From NCBI RefSeq assembly GCF_016808095.1, contig NC_068973.1:558001-622000 (forward strand): a stretch of 64,000 nucleotides of DNA. The letters run 5' to 3'. How positions within the stretch are numbered: position 1 is the first letter of the stretch; each line of letters starts with the position of its first letter. Origin of the DNA: Vigna angularis. Its lineage: Eukaryota; Streptophyta; Magnoliopsida; Fabales; Fabaceae. The translations under genes were made by a program, and so were the position numbers. The notes beneath the pieces are model-generated. The model ran no database searches. It was given only the letters and a program-made list of their open reading frames with translations, and had not been told where the DNA came from. Shown piece after piece: positions 62,030-64,000 of this stretch.

Positions 62030-62290
62030 TATGATCTTTTATCTATATTTGTTACTATCGAGGATAGACGATCGATTGCAGATTGTGTTCTGTTCAATTT
62101 TATAATTATAGACTTGCGATAGCCCATTCTGACTTGAGCGTCAGAGTGTTTGCTACAGGTCAACCCTCTTCTATTGACTAAAGACGAGCGTAAGGAGTAA
62201 AGAGAAGGAGAACCAAGCGCAGGAGGGGAGTGAGTGTTTCTGGACGGACGTAGGAGTTTCCCGATCTCATTCAGCAGAAACAATATTATT
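62030..62290. mobile_element. Possible LTR fragment
   Basis: Less AT-rich sequence with ACTTGAGCGTCAGAGTG and TTTCCCGATCTCATTCAGCAG, phrases reminiscent of the U5 end of some plant LTRs. No partner LTR or ORF was found; this is a family impression only. Confidence 0.3.
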
Positions 62291-62600
62291 TATAATGAAC
62301 TTTTATTTATTATTAACCTAATTAAAGCTCAATCATATCTTAAATATAATTACTGAACTGATGTGCGTTAACCTATTTTTATATTGGTTAATCGCACTCA
62401 ACAACAATCAATCAATCACGTTATAGTCTAATGATTGCCATAATCGATTGACCTATATGCTTATTCGAAAAGCATTTTCAGTAAGTAAGTTGAAGAGCGA
62501 TGGAGAGCGCTTGTTGGGACGATAACGTCCCCGTCAGATCCTTCACAATTTTGCTTATAACAAAGGTTCTACTGAGGTACGTAGAATGTGAAGGATAATC

Positions 62601-63023
62601 CATTGTGCTAGTTAGCTTAATAGAATAGTAAGAATGAAGCAATAACTCCATCATTGAAATATTCATTCTAACTATATCACAAAACACATAATATACTCTT
62701 TGAGGAACTTTATAGGCAGAGCATCAAGATTTTTTTTTTTCGAGAGAACTTTGTATATATTATCTGTACAAGGGTTAGAACACCCTAAATATTCTATTAT
62801 TAATATATTTTTTGTTGATAAAAAAATAAAATAAAAGTTCTACCAAGTTGGTATGCCCAGGTTTCTTTCTCTAGGTCTTGCAGATTGTTACCGACCAACA
62901 TAATTGATCAGCTTCTAATGTTGGCTTGGGATATTTCATGGCCTTAATTGAGCATAATCTCGGTCCCATATTATACACATTTCATTTTCTTAAGGGCTTT
63001 TGATGAAAACGTTCTTAACTTTT
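62601..63023. repeat. 424-bp segment B, copy 2
   Basis: Matches 60920-61344. Here the left flank is ordinary sequence (AAGGATAATC), and the right side continues into TTTCTCTGCTCC, not into the direct repeat. Confidence 0.93.
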
Positions 63024-64000
63024 TCTCTGCTCCACTCATGGCTCTTTCAATAATTCTTAGAATAAAGGTGCAACAAAGATATTCTAAATAATCCAAAAAG
63101 AAAATTCCGATTCAAAGTTTAGTAATTTTAAGTTAGTGATGAAATGTTTTCACTAGGTCATAGTTGTCTGACATTTTTAAACTTAAGTAGGGTAAATCTC
63201 TGCCTTTTGAAAACAAATCCCTCAAGGGAAAGATCTGAAACAACTACAAAACAGACTTTCAAAACTAGTAATTTGATAACAAAATATCTTTTTTTTTTCA
63301 AACTCAGTGAATCTAATATTAGGTTGGTCTAAGTCGATCCATAGGCTAGGACTTGGCTTGATTCGTTATTTTGAACTAAGAGCCCTAACAGTAGCAGAAT
63401 TAACTCACCGAGGTAACCATGACTCTTAGCAGAATTAAAAGGTTTATAACGAGCACATTTCTTTTTCTTGTTTTTTCTCATTACATGGTTTATTAAATAC
63501 ATAATACTCTCAAACCATCTTAAACCTTCCAAGGCCTCAAAACGACCAATTGCTGAACATTTTCTCCATAACGATGATAATATAATGTTCCATGGACTTT
63601 CCAAGAAGAGAAACATGAAAGTAAATATATAAAAATATATTTGCATAATCATAAAATTATTAAAATAAAATAACAAATAATAAAAATAATAATGCCTACA
63701 AGAAAAATCCAAAATTAGATGTAAAAAACACATACAATATTAAAACAAAAATATAATGACAAATTGGAAATACATACAAACAAAAGAAATTAACAGTATC
63801 ATACCTTTCAAACTTAATTTTCATACCAATGCCACCATTCATCTCCTATAAAACGAAATTTGGAAAAAAAGAATAATATAAAGAAAAAGAATAGTCAATG
63901 TAAATAAAAGGAAATTAAAAGTGACAGTTAACCTAGATAATTTTACTTGCTTATTTCTTCGTTCTTCGTAAAACTAGATAGTTTTTTATTTTTTATTTTT
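63024..64000. other. AT-rich right end without a supported gene
   Basis: A minus-strand frame (63329-63733) has one stretch of fairly normal protein composition, about 63420-63610, but no known motif. No splice-supported model could be built. The rest is AT-rich. Confidence 0.4.

Noticed and set aside
63329..63733. Minus-strand frame of 134 codons with a protein-like stretch in the middle
   Set aside because: No recognised motif, low-complexity N-terminal half and no convincing splice signals. Not enough to call a gene or exon.

Overview
This is nuclear DNA of a flowering plant. Genes are split by GT-AG introns, intergenic DNA is very AT-rich, and plant LTR retrotransposons are everywhere. 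The gene content and repeat types (short TRIM-like elements in introns, an LTR with TAATCGATTA palindromes, a C-terminally extended class I glucanase) suggest a papilionoid legume, perhaps close to Phaseolus or Vigna. The species is an inference.

Layout. (1) 0.5-2.9 kb, minus strand: a two-exon GH17 endo-1,3-beta-glucanase, complete, with a signal peptide and a vacuolar-type C-terminal tail. (2) 3-14.4 kb: AT-rich intergenic DNA holding a nested transposon stack. A decayed Ty1/copia pol is split by about 2.6 kb that includes a Gypsy-type LTR and a clean 688-bp Mutator-like element with a 9-bp target duplication. (3) 14.5-34.2 kb, plus strand: a large gene of 23 coding exons encoding a 1,731-residue WD40/crypto-Tudor/bromodomain protein (BRWD/PHIP-like). 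Its introns carry three antisense TRIM-like elements, three copia remnants, a recent 204-bp tandem duplication and a long AT microsatellite. (4) 36.7-38.7 kb, minus strand: RNA polymerase subunit RPB9 in four exons. (5) 41.4-51.4 kb: a 10-kb Ty3/Gypsy chromovirus-like element (probably Tekay/Del), complete from LTR to LTR with its TAAAC target duplication. It is young (LTRs of equal length, about 0.9% divergent by eye) but its gag-pol is broken. (6) 51.6-58.5 kb, minus strand: a tandem array of an unrecognised gene family with one intact copy, one pseudogene and one C-terminally shortened copy. (7) 58.9-63.0 kb: a composite insertion in the flank of the third copy, with a SIRE/Maximus-like copia 3' end, 325-bp direct repeats and a 424-bp segment repeated 1.3 kb away. 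The last 1 kb is AT-rich and unassigned.

The four recognised gene groups are ordinary neighbours, not a pathway: a secreted or vacuolar hydrolase, a chromatin-reader scaffold, an RNA polymerase subunit and an orphan family. The most interesting parts are the orphan tandem family with its rearranged surroundings, the atypical bromodomain, and the repeat architecture inside the two LTR families. I saw no tRNA, rRNA or CRISPR array. Exon coordinates were derived by eye from reading frame, splice sites and remembered homologues; nothing was run through software.
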